A stretch of 64,000 nucleotides of DNA from Rhodoferax sp. OV413 (GCF_900104385.1 NZ_FNJA01000004.1:1-64000), one strand, 5' to 3'; numbered from the stretch's first letter, positions 34,091 to 42,852 are shown. Notes: generated by a model from the letters alone, not told the origin. Numbers and translations: made by a program.

Positions 34091-35944
34091 ATGTCCGCAC
34101 CCCAATACCGCCCGCTGCGCTTCGGCGTCACCCAGGTCACCACCCGTGACACGCCCGACGGCGTGCGTTATGTGCGGGCCGCGCAGGACCTGGAGCCCTA
34201 CCCCACGCGCCTGACCGACCGGCTGGCCCACTGGGCACAGGCCACCCCCAACCACACCTGGATGGCCCAGCGCGTGAAGAACGCAGACGGCAGCCTGGGC
34301 GACTGGCGCCACATCAGCTACGCCGAAGCCTGGCAGTCGGCGCGCAACATCGCCCAAGCCTTGCTGGGCATGGGCCTGGGCGATGACCGTCCGATCGCCA
34401 TCCTCAGCGAAAACGACCTGGACCACGCCCTGCTATCCCTCGGCGCCCTGGTGGCCGGCATTCCGCAGTGCACGATTTCCACCGCCTATTCCACGATCAG
34501 CCAGGACTACGACAAGCTGCGCCACGCGCTGGACACCCTGACCCCCGGCCTGGTGTTTGCCAGCAACGGCAGCCGCTTTGCCCGCGCCATCAATGCCACC
34601 GTAGGTGCCGATGTCAAGGTGGTGCTGGGCTCGGGCAGCATAGAAGGCCGGGCCACCATCCCCTTCAGCGAGCTGTTGAACACGCCGGCCACGCCCGCTG
34701 TGGATGCCGCCCATGCGGCCATCGGCGGCGACAGCATTGCCAAGTTCATGTTCACCTCCGGTTCGACCAAGCTGCCCAAGGCGGTGATCGTCACCCACCG
34801 CATGTGGAGCGCGAATCTGCAGCAGATGAACCAGTCCATGCCAGTGCTGGCCGAAGAAGGCCTGGTGCTGGTCGACTGGCTGCCCTGGAACCACACCTTT
34901 GGCGGCAACCACAATTTCGGCATCGTCATCTACAACGGCGGCACGCTGTACCTGGACGAAGGCAAGCCCACGCCCAAGGGCATGGCCGAGACCATCCGCA
35001 ACCTGCGCGAGATCGCGCCCACGGTGTACTTCAACGTACCCACCGGCTTCGAGGTACTGGCCGAGGCCATGCAGACCGACGACCTGCTGCGCAAGAAGCT
35101 GCTGAGCCGGGTGAAGATGTTCTTCTTTGCCGCCGCCGCCTTGTCACAGCCCATCTGGGACTCGCTGTTTGCCAGCGCCGAGCGCGAGGTGGGCGAGCGC
35201 ATCGTGATGAACACCGGCCTAGGCATGACAGAGGGCACGCCCTTCTGCATCGCCGTCAACAGCCCGAACGTCAAAGCCGGCTACATCGGCGTGCCCACAC
35301 CAGGCCTGGAACTCAAGCTGGTGCCCACCGACGGCAAGACCGAGGTGCGCTACCGCGGCCCCAACATCACGCCTGGCTACTGGCGCAACCCCGAAGCCAC
35401 CAAGGAGAGCTTTGACGAAGAAGGCTTTTACTGCTCGGGCGACGCCGTGCAGTGGATCGATGAGAACGACCTGCACCAAGGCCTGAAGTTCGACGGCCGG
35501 ATTGCCGAAGACTTCAAGCTCAGCACCGGCACCTTTGTCAGCGTCGGCCCGATGCGCGCCAAGATCATTGCCGCAGGCGCGCCCTATGTGCAAGACGCGG
35601 TACTGACCGGCATCAACTGCAAGGAAGTCGGCGCGCTGATCCTGCCCACGCCCGCCTGCCGCGCGCTTAGCGGGCTGCCCGACAGCGCCAGCCTGCAAGA
35701 AGTGCTGGAAAGCGCCCCGGTGCAAGCCCACTTCCAGCAAGTCGCCAACCGGCTGGCCGCCGAATCCACCGGCAGCGCCACCCGCGTGGCCCGCATCCAC
35801 CTGATGGCCGAGCCGCCCTCGCTGGACAAGGGCGAGATCACCGACAAGGGCTCGATCAACCAGCGCGCCGTGCTCAAGCACCGCGCGGACCTGGTCGCCG
35901 CCCTGCACGACGGCAGCCTGCCGTTCACCATCCAACCCCAATAG
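34091..35944 (+). CDS. fcs: Feruloyl-CoA synthetase-type AMP-dependent ligase
   Basis: A 617-residue ANL-superfamily ligase starting MSAPQYRPLRFGVTQV. The P-loop is FTSGSTKLPKAV, the A5-type motif is NTGLGMTEGTPF and a later core is YCSGDAVQWID. The PYPTRLTDRLAHWA opening and AEDFKLSTGTFVSVGPMRAKI segment are features I associate with feruloyl-CoA synthases. The glycine-rich hinge lysine expected near KGEITDKG is present. It should convert ferulate or related hydroxycinnamates to CoA thioesters with ATP. Tannase-family esterases in the same cluster could supply ferulate. Confidence 0.85.
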   Translation: MSAPQYRPLRFGVTQVTTRDTPDGVRYVRAAQDLEPYPTRLTDRLAHWAQATPNHTWMAQRVKNADGSLGDWRHISYAEAWQSARNIAQALLGMGLGDDRPIAILSENDLDHALLSLGALVAGIPQCTISTAYSTISQDYDKLRHALDTLTPGLVFASNGSRFARAINATVGADVKVVLGSGSIEGRATIPFSELLNTPATPAVDAAHAAIGGDSIAKFMFTSGSTKLPKAVIVTHRMWSANLQQMNQSMPVLAEEGLVLVDWLPWNHTFGGNHNFGIVIYNGGTLYLDEGKPTPKGMAETIRNLREIAPTVYFNVPTGFEVLAEAMQTDDLLRKKLLSRVKMFFFAAAALSQPIWDSLFASAEREVGERIVMNTGLGMTEGTPFCIAVNSPNVKAGYIGVPTPGLELKLVPTDGKTEVRYRGPNITPGYWRNPEATKESFDEEGFYCSGDAVQWIDENDLHQGLKFDGRIAEDFKLSTGTFVSVGPMRAKIIAAGAPYVQDAVLTGINCKEVGALILPTPACRALSGLPDSASLQEVLESAPVQAHFQQVANRLAAESTGSATRVARIHLMAEPPSLDKGEITDKGSINQRAVLKHRADLVAALHDGSLPFTIQPQ

Positions 35945-35964
35945 TTTTCTACCGGACCCACAAC

Positions 35965-36729
35965 ATGCAAATTCAAGGACAAGCCGCCCTCGTCACCGGA
36001 GCCGCCTCCGGCCTGGGCGAAGCCACCGCCCGCGAACTGGCCCGCTTGGGCGCCAAGGTCGCGGTGCTCGACGTCAACATGGCCCTGGCCGAGAAAGTCG
36101 CTGCAGAAATTGGTGGTGTCGCCTGCCAGTGCGACATTACCAACGCCGACAGCGTGACCGCCGCGATTGAAAAAGCCGCAGCCGCCCACGGCCCGGCCCG
36201 CATCCTGATGAACGTGGCCGGCATCGGCGGCGCCAAGCGGGTGGTGCAAAAAGACGGCAGCGCCGCCCCGCTGGACGCCTTCAGCAAGGTCATCGCCGTG
36301 AACCTGATCGGCAGCTACAACATGACCCGCTTGTTCGCCGCCGCCTGCGCCAAGCTCGACGCCCTGGAAGACGGCGCCCGCGGCGTGATCATGTTCACCG
36401 CCTCGGTGGCGGCCTTCGACGGCCAGGTCGGCCAGCAGGCCTACAGCGCGTCCAAGGGCGGCCTGGTCGGCATGACCCTGCCAATGGCGCGCGACCTGGC
36501 GCAGTACGGCATCCGCGTCTGCACCGTTGCGCCCGGCCTGTTTGCCACGCCACTGATGAAAGAGCTGCCCGAAGCCGTGCAGGCATCGCTGGCCGCCAGC
36601 ATTCCGTTCCCGTCGCGCCTGGGCAAGCCGTCCGAATTCGCCGAACTGGCAGCCCACATCGTGACCAACGGCCATTTGAATGGCGAAGTGATACGCCTGG
36701 ACGGCGCGCTGCGCATGGCGCCGCGTTGA
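35965..36729 (+). CDS. SDR-family 3-hydroxyacyl-CoA dehydrogenase (HSD17B10-like)
   Basis: A 254-residue short-chain dehydrogenase: TGAASGLGEAT cofactor loop (12-22), NVAGIGGAKR, the MFTASVAAFDGQVGQQAYSASKGGLVGMT catalytic block with Tyr-x3-Lys, and the C-terminal VIRLDGALRMAPR. The long insert and VAAFDGQ sequence match type II 3-hydroxyacyl-CoA dehydrogenases. It would oxidise the 3-hydroxyacyl-CoA made by the hydratase before thiolysis. It is 20 bases after the CoA-synthetase gene. Confidence 0.87.
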   Translation: MQIQGQAALVTGAASGLGEATARELARLGAKVAVLDVNMALAEKVAAEIGGVACQCDITNADSVTAAIEKAAAAHGPARILMNVAGIGGAKRVVQKDGSAAPLDAFSKVIAVNLIGSYNMTRLFAAACAKLDALEDGARGVIMFTASVAAFDGQVGQQAYSASKGGLVGMTLPMARDLAQYGIRVCTVAPGLFATPLMKELPEAVQASLAASIPFPSRLGKPSEFAELAAHIVTNGHLNGEVIRLDGALRMAPR

Positions 36730-36730
36730 T

Positions 36731-36798
36731 GAATTTATAAGAAAAGAGCCGCCAGTGCATATACCACCTGCACCGAAAGCTATACAAATAAGAGCAGG
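36731..36798 (+). repeat. Dispersed palindromic repeat, copy 5
   Basis: Forward copy after the SDR stop: AATTTATAAGAAAAGAGCCGC, CAGTGCA...TGCACC stem, AAGCTAT and ATAAGAGCA tail. The stem carries a T in place of C (AGTGCA) compensated on the other side (TGCACC), so pairing is partly kept. Confidence 0.7.
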
Positions 36799-36886
36799 CT
36801 CGATGTCCATCACCGAAGCCATGCCATCCCAGAACATCAAGGCCGCTGCACATCTGCAGCGGGATGTACCACCCGAAGGAGACAAC

Positions 36887-38044
36887 ATGCAAGCCCCAAA
36901 GAACCGCCACCACTCCGGCTTACGCCCCTTGACCGTCGCACTGATAGCTGCCGGCGCTTTTGCCGCCCATGCCCAGACGGCGGCACCCAGCTCCAGCGTC
37001 AACTTGTACGGGCTGATCGACGTGGGCGTGGAACACGTCAGCAAAGTCAACGGGGTGGGTGGCATCACCCGCATGCCCAGCAACACCAGCTCGCTGCCAT
37101 CGCGGCTGGGCTTCCGCGGCACCGAAGACCTGGGCGACGGCCTGAAGGCCCAGTTCGTGCTGGAAATGGGCTTTGCACCCGATACCGGCGCGTCCGGCCA
37201 AGGTGGCCGCTTGTTCGGCCGCCAGGCAAACGTCGGGCTGGCCGGCTCCTGGGGTAGCGTGACTGTGGGCCGCCAGTATTCCACCCTGTTCTGGTCGATC
37301 CAAGACTCGGACGTGATCGGGCCAGCGGTGTACGCCATCGGCTCGCTCGACTCCTACATCCCCAATTCGCGGGCGGACAACTCCATCGGCTACCGCGGCA
37401 CCTTCAGCGGCTTCACCGTGGGCGCTGAATACAGCCTGGGCCGCGACACCGTGAACGCCGGCCCCAGCCCGGCCGGCACCAACTGCGCAGGCGAAAGCGG
37501 CACTGACAAGCAGGCCTGCCGCCAGTGGTCGGCCACCGCCAAATACGACACCCCCAACTGGGGCGCCGTGTTGACCTATGACACCTTGAATGGCCGCACC
37601 CCCACCGGCCCCACCGACGTGGTGTTCGGCGGCCTGAACAGCAGCAGCACCAGTGACAGCCGCACGCTGGTGGCCGGCTACTTCAAGGTTGCGGGCGCCA
37701 AGATCGGCGGCGGCGTGATCCGCCGCGACAACGAAGGCAGCCTGACCCGCCCCCGCAGCAAGCTGTGGTACCTGGGCGCGTCCTACCCACTGACCCCCCA
37801 GCTGACGCTGGACGGCCAGTGGGCCAGCCTGCGCTATAGCAATGCCAACGACGTGAATTCGACCCTGCTGGCCGCGCGCCTGGTCTACAGCCTGTCCAAA
37901 CGCACGGCCGTGTACGGCCAGGTGGGCCACATCAGCAACGACCGGCTGGTCAACGTGTCCGTCAGCGGTGGCGCAGCCGGCAGCAACCCGGCCCTCGGAT
38001 CCTCGCAAAACGGCATCAGCTTTGGCGTTCGCCACGCGTTCTAA
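36887..38044 (+). CDS. Gram-negative porin (Omp32/OmpC family)
   Basis: A 385-residue outer-membrane porin with signal peptide MQAPKNRHHSGLRPLTVALIAAGAFAAHAQ and first strand SSVNLYGLIDVGVEHVS. It contains the SRLGFRGTEDLGDGLKAQFVLEMGF block of betaproteobacterial porins and ends GISFGVRHAF with the terminal Phe. The start at 36887 follows GAAGGAG. An upstream ATG in frame at 36803 lies just past the repeat tail and is less likely. Position suggests entry of hydroxycinnamates or their esters. Confidence 0.9.
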   Translation: MQAPKNRHHSGLRPLTVALIAAGAFAAHAQTAAPSSSVNLYGLIDVGVEHVSKVNGVGGITRMPSNTSSLPSRLGFRGTEDLGDGLKAQFVLEMGFAPDTGASGQGGRLFGRQANVGLAGSWGSVTVGRQYSTLFWSIQDSDVIGPAVYAIGSLDSYIPNSRADNSIGYRGTFSGFTVGAEYSLGRDTVNAGPSPAGTNCAGESGTDKQACRQWSATAKYDTPNWGAVLTYDTLNGRTPTGPTDVVFGGLNSSSTSDSRTLVAGYFKVAGAKIGGGVIRRDNEGSLTRPRSKLWYLGASYPLTPQLTLDGQWASLRYSNANDVNSTLLAARLVYSLSKRTAVYGQVGHISNDRLVNVSVSGGAAGSNPALGSSQNGISFGVRHAF

Positions 38045-38061
38045 GCCGCCGTCCCCACCCG

Positions 38062-38131
38062 ATAAATCGATATAGAAAGTGGCTCTAGCGCAGACAAAAC
38101 CTGCGCCAGAAGCTACGAAATTAGGAGCAAA
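38062..38131 (+). repeat. Dispersed palindromic repeat, copy 6 (supplies a ribosome-binding site)
   Basis: Forward copy: GATAAATCGATATAGAAAGT, CTCTAGCGCAG...CTGCGCCAGAAGCTA and the tail TTAGGAGCAAAC. The GGAG of the tail lies 9 bases before the ATG of the next gene and is its only visible Shine-Dalgarno. Confidence 0.75.
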
Positions 38132-38135
38132 CAGC

Positions 38136-39122
38136 ATGACCCGCCGCCATTTCCTCACCACCCTGACCGGCACCGCCGCCTTGGCCGCCTGGTCGCCCCT
38201 CACGCTGCTGGCCCAGGGCCTGGAGCAAGTCAAGATTTACTACGGCTTCCCGCCCGGCAGCTCGGGCGACAGCGTGGCCCGGCGCGTAGCCGAAAAGCTG
38301 GCTGGCACCGCCTACACCAAGAACCCCGGCGTGGTCGACAACAAGCCCGGCGCTGGCGGCCGGATTGCGCTGGAAAGCCTGAAGGTCGCGCCCGCCGATG
38401 GCTCGGTGCTGGCGCTGGCGCCGGTGTCGGCCATGTCGGTGTATCCGCACATTTACAGCAAGCTCAGCTACGACCCCAAGGACTTCGCCCAGGTGTCGAT
38501 CGGCGCGATCATGCACCACGGCCTGGCGGTCGGCCCGGCGGTTCCCGCCTCGGTCAAGACCTTGAAGGACTTCCTGACCTGGGCCAAGGCCAACCCGGAC
38601 CAGGCCAGCTACGGCTCGCCCGGCGCCGGCTCCATGCCGCACCTGCTGGGCGCGCTGCTCGGCCTGCGCTCCAAGGTCGACCTGAAGCACGTACCCTACC
38701 GCGGCACCGTGCCCGGCATCACCGACCTGGTGGGTGGCCAGATCGCCTCCACCATGAACCCCAGCGGCGACTACCTGGCCTACGCCAAGGCCGGCAAGCT
38801 GCGCGTGCTGGCCACCTCGGGCCCACAGCGTTCGCCCTACTACCCCGACGTGCCGACCTTCGTCGAGCAAGGCTTCCCCGACCTGGTGGTGGAGGAATGG
38901 TTTGGCTTTTACGCACCGGCCAAGACCCCGGCCGCCACCCTGGCCAATGCCACGGCCGCTATCAACGCCGCGCTGAAAGACAAGGTGGTGATGGACAGCC
39001 TGGCGCTGGTCGGCCTGATCCCACACGGATCGAGTGCCGAGGAAATGGCCAAGTCGCAAAAAGCCGAGTTCGAGCGCTGGGGCCCTCTGGTCAAGCAAAT
39101 CGGCTTCAGCGCAGATTCTTAA
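38136..39122 (+). CDS. Bug/TctC-family substrate-binding protein
   Basis: A 328-residue periplasmic protein with a twin-arginine-like signal (MTRRHFLTTLTGTAALAAWSP). YYGFPPGSSGDSVARRVAEKL and DNKPGAGGRIALESLK follow, the Bug ligand loops. It lies between the porin and acyl-CoA dehydrogenase genes, so it probably binds a hydroxycinnamate or related acid. No TctAB partner is present here. Translation seems to start from the GGAG carried by repeat copy 6. Confidence 0.88.
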   Translation: MTRRHFLTTLTGTAALAAWSPLTLLAQGLEQVKIYYGFPPGSSGDSVARRVAEKLAGTAYTKNPGVVDNKPGAGGRIALESLKVAPADGSVLALAPVSAMSVYPHIYSKLSYDPKDFAQVSIGAIMHHGLAVGPAVPASVKTLKDFLTWAKANPDQASYGSPGAGSMPHLLGALLGLRSKVDLKHVPYRGTVPGITDLVGGQIASTMNPSGDYLAYAKAGKLRVLATSGPQRSPYYPDVPTFVEQGFPDLVVEEWFGFYAPAKTPAATLANATAAINAALKDKVVMDSLALVGLIPHGSSAEEMAKSQKAEFERWGPLVKQIGFSADS

Positions 39123-39123
39123 A

Positions 39124-39190
39124 TTGATAAGAAATAGGCCACCAGCGCATATACCACCTGCGCTGGCAGCTATCTAAAACAGAGCAAACC
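39124..39190 (+). repeat. Dispersed palindromic repeat, copy 7 (supplies a ribosome-binding site)
   Basis: Forward copy with an 8-base stem CCAGCGCA (39142-39149)/TGCGCTGG (39159-39166). It fills the whole gap between the Bug and acyl-CoA dehydrogenase genes. Its tail AACAGAGCAAAC lies 4-13 bases before the next ATG and offers the only Shine-Dalgarno-like bases (AGAG). Confidence 0.8.
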
Positions 39191-39191
39191 C

Positions 39192-40889
39192 ATGGCCGCC
39201 TTGGACGACATCACCTTCATCCTGAACGACGTGCTGCAGGCCCCGGCCCAGTGGCAAGCGCTGCCCGCGTTTGCCGACACCGATGCCGATCTGGCGCTGC
39301 AGGTGCTGGATGAAGCCAGCAAGTTCGTCACCAGCGAGATCACGCCGCTGCACCGCGTCGGTGACGAGGTGGGTTGCAGTTTCAACGCGGGCCAGGTGAC
39401 GGTGCCACCCGGTTTCAAGGCCGCCTACCAGGCGTTCTGGCAAGCCGGCTGGCCCTCGCTGTCGTGCGCGGTGGAAGACGGTGGCCAGGGTTTGCCGGCG
39501 GTGCTGGAGGGCGTGCTGTACGAAATGCTCGCCGGCGCCAACCATGGCTGGACCATGGCGCCCGGCCTGCTGCACGGCGCCTATGCCTGCCTCAAGCACC
39601 ACGGTAGCGATGCGCTCAAAGCCGCCTACCTGCCAAAGATCGCCAGCGGCGAATGGCTGGCCACCATGTGCCTGACCGAGGCCCACGCCGGCAGCGATCT
39701 GGGCCTGGTGCGCAGCAAAGCGCTGCCACAACCGGATGGCAGCGTGCGCGTGTCCGGCACCAAAATTTTTATCTCCGGCGGCGAGCACGACCTGACGGAC
39801 AACATCGTCCATCTGGTGCTAGCCCGCCTGCCCGATGCCCCCGCCGGACCCAAGGGCTTGTCGCTGTTCCTGGTGCCCAAGGTTTTGCCCGACGGCCAGC
39901 GCAATACCGTGGTCTGCGAGCGCATCGAAGAAAAGATGGGTTTGCACGGCAGCCCCACCTGCGTGCTGCGATTTGACGAGGCCACTGGCTGGCAGGTGGG
40001 TGAGGCGAACAAGGGCTTGAACGCCATGTTCGTGATGATGAACGCCGCCCGCCTGCACGTCGGCATGCAGGGCATAGGCCTGCTGGACGCGGCCTGGCAG
40101 AAAGCCCACGCCTATGCGCAGGAGCGCCGGCAGATGCGGGCGCCGAAATCTCTAAAAGGCCCCGATCTGATCAGCGAACACCCGGCGATCCGCCGCATCC
40201 TCGACACCCAGCGCGCCTGGATCGACGGCGGCCGGGTACTCACCTACCACACGGCCCTGCAACTGGACGTAGCCGAACACCACCCCGACGCTTCCGAGCG
40301 CGCCACCGCCCAGCGCTGGTGCACGCTGGTCACCCCGGTGCTGAAGGCCGCGTTCTCCGACCAGGCTTTCAGCGGCGCCAGCGCCTGCCTGCAGGTATTC
40401 GGCGGCCACGGCTATGTGCGCGAATGGGGCATAGAACAAATCGTGCGCGACGCCCGGGTGGCGATGATTTACGAGGGCACGAACGAGATCCAGGCCATCG
40501 ACTTGCTGCTGCGCAAGGTGCTGGCTGATGGCGGCGCCGGCCTGTTAAGCCTGCTGGCCGACCTGCCCGGTGACCGGCGCCGCGACGCCCTGATGGACAC
40601 CACCGCCGCCCTGGTGCAAGCCGCTCAAACCGACCCCGAGCTGCCCTACTGGGTGGCCGACGACTACCTGCGCGCGCTGGCCCTGGTGCTGCTGGCCTGG
40701 GCCTGGGACCGCATCGCCGCCGCGCCAGGAGCACACACGCCGCGCTGGGCCGAGCCAGCCCTGGCCTTCCAGACCTGGGTGCTGCCCGAGTTCGACATGC
40801 GCCTGGCCATCATCCGCCAGCGCCTGCCCCCAAAAATAAGCACAAAAATAACCGCTAGCGCAGTACTTGCCTGCGACACAAGCTACTGA
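39192..40889 (+). CDS. Acyl-CoA dehydrogenase
   Basis: A 565-residue flavoprotein of the large acyl-CoA dehydrogenase branch. The FAD/substrate signature is MCLTEAHAGSDLG, with GTKIFISGGEHDLTDNIVHLVLAR following. The catalytic base is in MIYEGTNEIQAID and FGGHGYVREWGIEQ precedes it. The last 17 or so residues (KISTKITASAVLACDTSY) are encoded by repeat copy 8, so the natural C-terminus was probably replaced. In this cluster it may convert dihydroferuloyl-CoA-like substrates to the enoyl-CoA; that is inference. Confidence 0.88.
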   Translation: MAALDDITFILNDVLQAPAQWQALPAFADTDADLALQVLDEASKFVTSEITPLHRVGDEVGCSFNAGQVTVPPGFKAAYQAFWQAGWPSLSCAVEDGGQGLPAVLEGVLYEMLAGANHGWTMAPGLLHGAYACLKHHGSDALKAAYLPKIASGEWLATMCLTEAHAGSDLGLVRSKALPQPDGSVRVSGTKIFISGGEHDLTDNIVHLVLARLPDAPAGPKGLSLFLVPKVLPDGQRNTVVCERIEEKMGLHGSPTCVLRFDEATGWQVGEANKGLNAMFVMMNAARLHVGMQGIGLLDAAWQKAHAYAQERRQMRAPKSLKGPDLISEHPAIRRILDTQRAWIDGGRVLTYHTALQLDVAEHHPDASERATAQRWCTLVTPVLKAAFSDQAFSGASACLQVFGGHGYVREWGIEQIVRDARVAMIYEGTNEIQAIDLLLRKVLADGGAGLLSLLADLPGDRRRDALMDTTAALVQAAQTDPELPYWVADDYLRALALVLLAWAWDRIAAAPGAHTPRWAEPALAFQTWVLPEFDMRLAIIRQRLPPKISTKITASAVLACDTSY

Positions 40890-40903
40890 TTTAGTAGCAA
40901 ACC
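40830..40903 (+). repeat. Dispersed palindromic repeat, copy 8 (overlaps the 3' end of a gene)
   Basis: Forward copy: CAAAAATAAGCACAAAAATAAC, CGCTAGCGCAG, TTGCCTGCGACACAAGCTACTGATTTAGTAGCAAAC. The stop codon of the acyl-CoA dehydrogenase (40887-40889) is inside it. The right half is almost the same as in copy 9. Confidence 0.8.
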
Positions 40904-40925
40904 AACTTCCCCGTTCCCCCGCTTG

Positions 40926-40946
40926 CAGCGTGTTGAGGCCACGCTG
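40926..40946 (+). other. Conserved leader hairpin before tannase-family gene 1
   Basis: CAGCGTG (40926-40932) pairs with CACGCTG (40940-40946) across the loop TTGAGGC. The same hairpin and flanks recur before gene 2 (42794-42818). The leader continues through CTCGACCTTGGAGACAAC to the start codon. Confidence 0.65.
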
Positions 40947-40985
40947 TGGGCCCCCCTGCGCCTCGACCTTGGAGACAACAACACC

Positions 40986-42674
40986 ATGATAAGAAGATTG
41001 CACCCTGGATTAATCGCGGCATCCCTGCTGCCCGCCCTGCTGATCGGCTGTGGCGATTCGGACGATGCCCTGCCGCAACTGGCGGCCGCCACACCCGGCA
41101 CGCTGCAGTCCTGTACCGATCTGGCCAGCAAAATCAGCTTTCCCAACACCACGATCACTGCGGCCACCGCGATTGCGGCAGGCGCGGTGACCGCAGCGGG
41201 CGCAGCCGTTCCCGCGCATTGCCAAATCACCGGCAACATGTACCCGCGTGTCAGCCCCATCGACGGCCAGAGCTACGCCATCGGCTTTGAAATGCGTCTG
41301 CCCAATGCCTGGAACGGCCGCTTCTTCTACCAGGCCAACGGCGGCTCCGACGGCTTGATCCTGCCCGCGCTGGGCGGTGGTGGTCCGCAGCCCCAGGTGG
41401 CCCTGCAACAAGGTTTCGCGGTCATCAGCTCCGACGCGGGCCACTCGGGCCAGGGCAACCTGGCCTTCGGCCTCGATTTCCAGGCCCGCCTGGACTACGG
41501 CTACCAGGCCGTGGCCAAGCTCACGCCCATGGCCAAGTCGGTGATCGCCACCGCCTACGGAAAAGCCCCGGACCGCTCGTACATCAGCGGCTGCTCCAAC
41601 GGGGGCCGCCATACCTTTGTAGCCATGACCCGCATGGCCGACCAGTACGACGGCTACCTGGCCGGCGCCCCCGGCTACCGGCTGCCACTGGCGGCGATTG
41701 CGAACCAAGAGCGCGCCAAGCACCTGGCGACGGTGGCCACCGACCCGGCCGACCTCAGCACCTCGTTCACCAGCGCTGAGCGCGCGACGCTGTCCTCCGC
41801 CGTGGTCGCCAAGTGCGATGCGCTGGATGGTGTCAGCGACGGGATGATCCAAGATGTAGAAGCCTGCCGCGCCAGCTTCGACATCCAGCGCGACGTACCG
41901 ACCTGCAGCGGTGCGCGCGACGGCAGCTGCCTGAGCCCGGCCCAGAAGACGGCGTTCGCGCCCATGTTCTCCGGCGCGGTGGACGGCCAGGGCAAGAAGT
42001 TCTACGCCAGCTTCCCGTACGACAGCGGGCACAACGCGGCCGACTCTTCGTTCTGGCGCTTCTTTGTGCCGCTGAACATCGACTCCGGGGCGACGGCGCT
42101 GATCTGGGGTGCGCCACCGGCCAACCCCGCTACCTTCAATGGAGCATCCTATGCGCTGAACACCTCGGTCGATACGAAACTGGCCGCGGTCGCAGCGACC
42201 AATGCGACCTACACGGAGTCCGGCCTGTCCTTCATGCAGCCGGTGGAACCAACCCAATTGGGCAAGGTGAAAAGCCGGGGCGCCAAAGTCATGGTCTACC
42301 ACGGCGTGAGCGATGCCATCTTCTCGGTCGACGACACCACGACCTGGTACGACGGCCTGCGCACGGCCAACGGGGGCGACGCCTCCAACTTCGCCCGCTT
42401 CTACCGGGTTCCCGGCATGTCCCACTGCGCGGTCGGCCCGGCAACGGACCAGTTCGACATGCTGACGCAGCTGGTCAACTGGGTGGAAAAGGGCCAGGCA
42501 CCCGACAACGTGGTGGCCAACGTGCGCGGTGCTGGCAATGCTGCGGGCGTCAATCCTGACGTGCCCAGCAGCTGGTCCCCCACCCGCAGCCGCCCGCTGT
42601 GCGCCTACCCCAAGGTGGCCCGCTACAACGGCAGTGGCGACGTGGAAAGCGCGTCCAGCTTCAGCTGCAAGTAA
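40986..42674 (+). CDS. Tannase/feruloyl esterase family lipoprotein 1
   Basis: A 562-residue tannase-family serine esterase. The N-terminus MIRRLHPGLIAASLLPALLIGC is a lipoprotein signal with Cys22. The nucleophile is in YISGCSNGGRH. LDGVSDG is the calcium-site/acid region, and the His is in RVPGMSHCAVGP. The Cys beside the Ser and the Cys after the His fit the CS-D-HC disulphide-linked triad of the family. It should release ferulate or gallate-type acids from plant esters at the cell envelope. It is paired with a paralogue immediately downstream. Confidence 0.9.
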   Translation: MIRRLHPGLIAASLLPALLIGCGDSDDALPQLAAATPGTLQSCTDLASKISFPNTTITAATAIAAGAVTAAGAAVPAHCQITGNMYPRVSPIDGQSYAIGFEMRLPNAWNGRFFYQANGGSDGLILPALGGGGPQPQVALQQGFAVISSDAGHSGQGNLAFGLDFQARLDYGYQAVAKLTPMAKSVIATAYGKAPDRSYISGCSNGGRHTFVAMTRMADQYDGYLAGAPGYRLPLAAIANQERAKHLATVATDPADLSTSFTSAERATLSSAVVAKCDALDGVSDGMIQDVEACRASFDIQRDVPTCSGARDGSCLSPAQKTAFAPMFSGAVDGQGKKFYASFPYDSGHNAADSSFWRFFVPLNIDSGATALIWGAPPANPATFNGASYALNTSVDTKLAAVAATNATYTESGLSFMQPVEPTQLGKVKSRGAKVMVYHGVSDAIFSVDDTTTWYDGLRTANGGDASNFARFYRVPGMSHCAVGPATDQFDMLTQLVNWVEKGQAPDNVVANVRGAGNAAGVNPDVPSSWSPTRSRPLCAYPKVARYNGSGDVESASSFSCK

Positions 42675-42699
42675 AGGCCCAGTACCGCCAGCGCCTGTC

Positions 42700-42772
42700 T
42701 CAAAAATAATAAAAAAACAACTGCTAGCGCAGAACCCGCCTGCGCTAGCAGCTACTGATTCAGTAGCAAACC
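42700..42772 (+). repeat. Dispersed palindromic repeat, copy 9
   Basis: The best-formed copy: a perfect 12-base stem CTGCTAGCGCAG (42721-42732)/CTGCGCTAGCAG (42740-42751) with 7-base loop, A-rich left arm and tail CAGTAGCAAAC. It lies between the two tannase-family genes. Confidence 0.88.
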
Positions 42773-42793
42773 ACTTTCCCCATTCCCCCAGCT

Positions 42794-42818
42794 TGCAGCG
42801 TGTTGAGGCCACGCTGCA
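42794..42818 (+). other. Conserved leader hairpin before tannase-family gene 2
   Basis: TGCAGCGTG (42794-42802) pairs with CACGCTGCA (42810-42818), two base pairs longer than in gene 1. The surrounding sequence from the repeat tail to the signal peptide is almost identical in the two genes. Confidence 0.65.
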
Positions 42819-42852
42819 GGCTCCCCTGCGCCTCGACCTTGGAGACAACACC

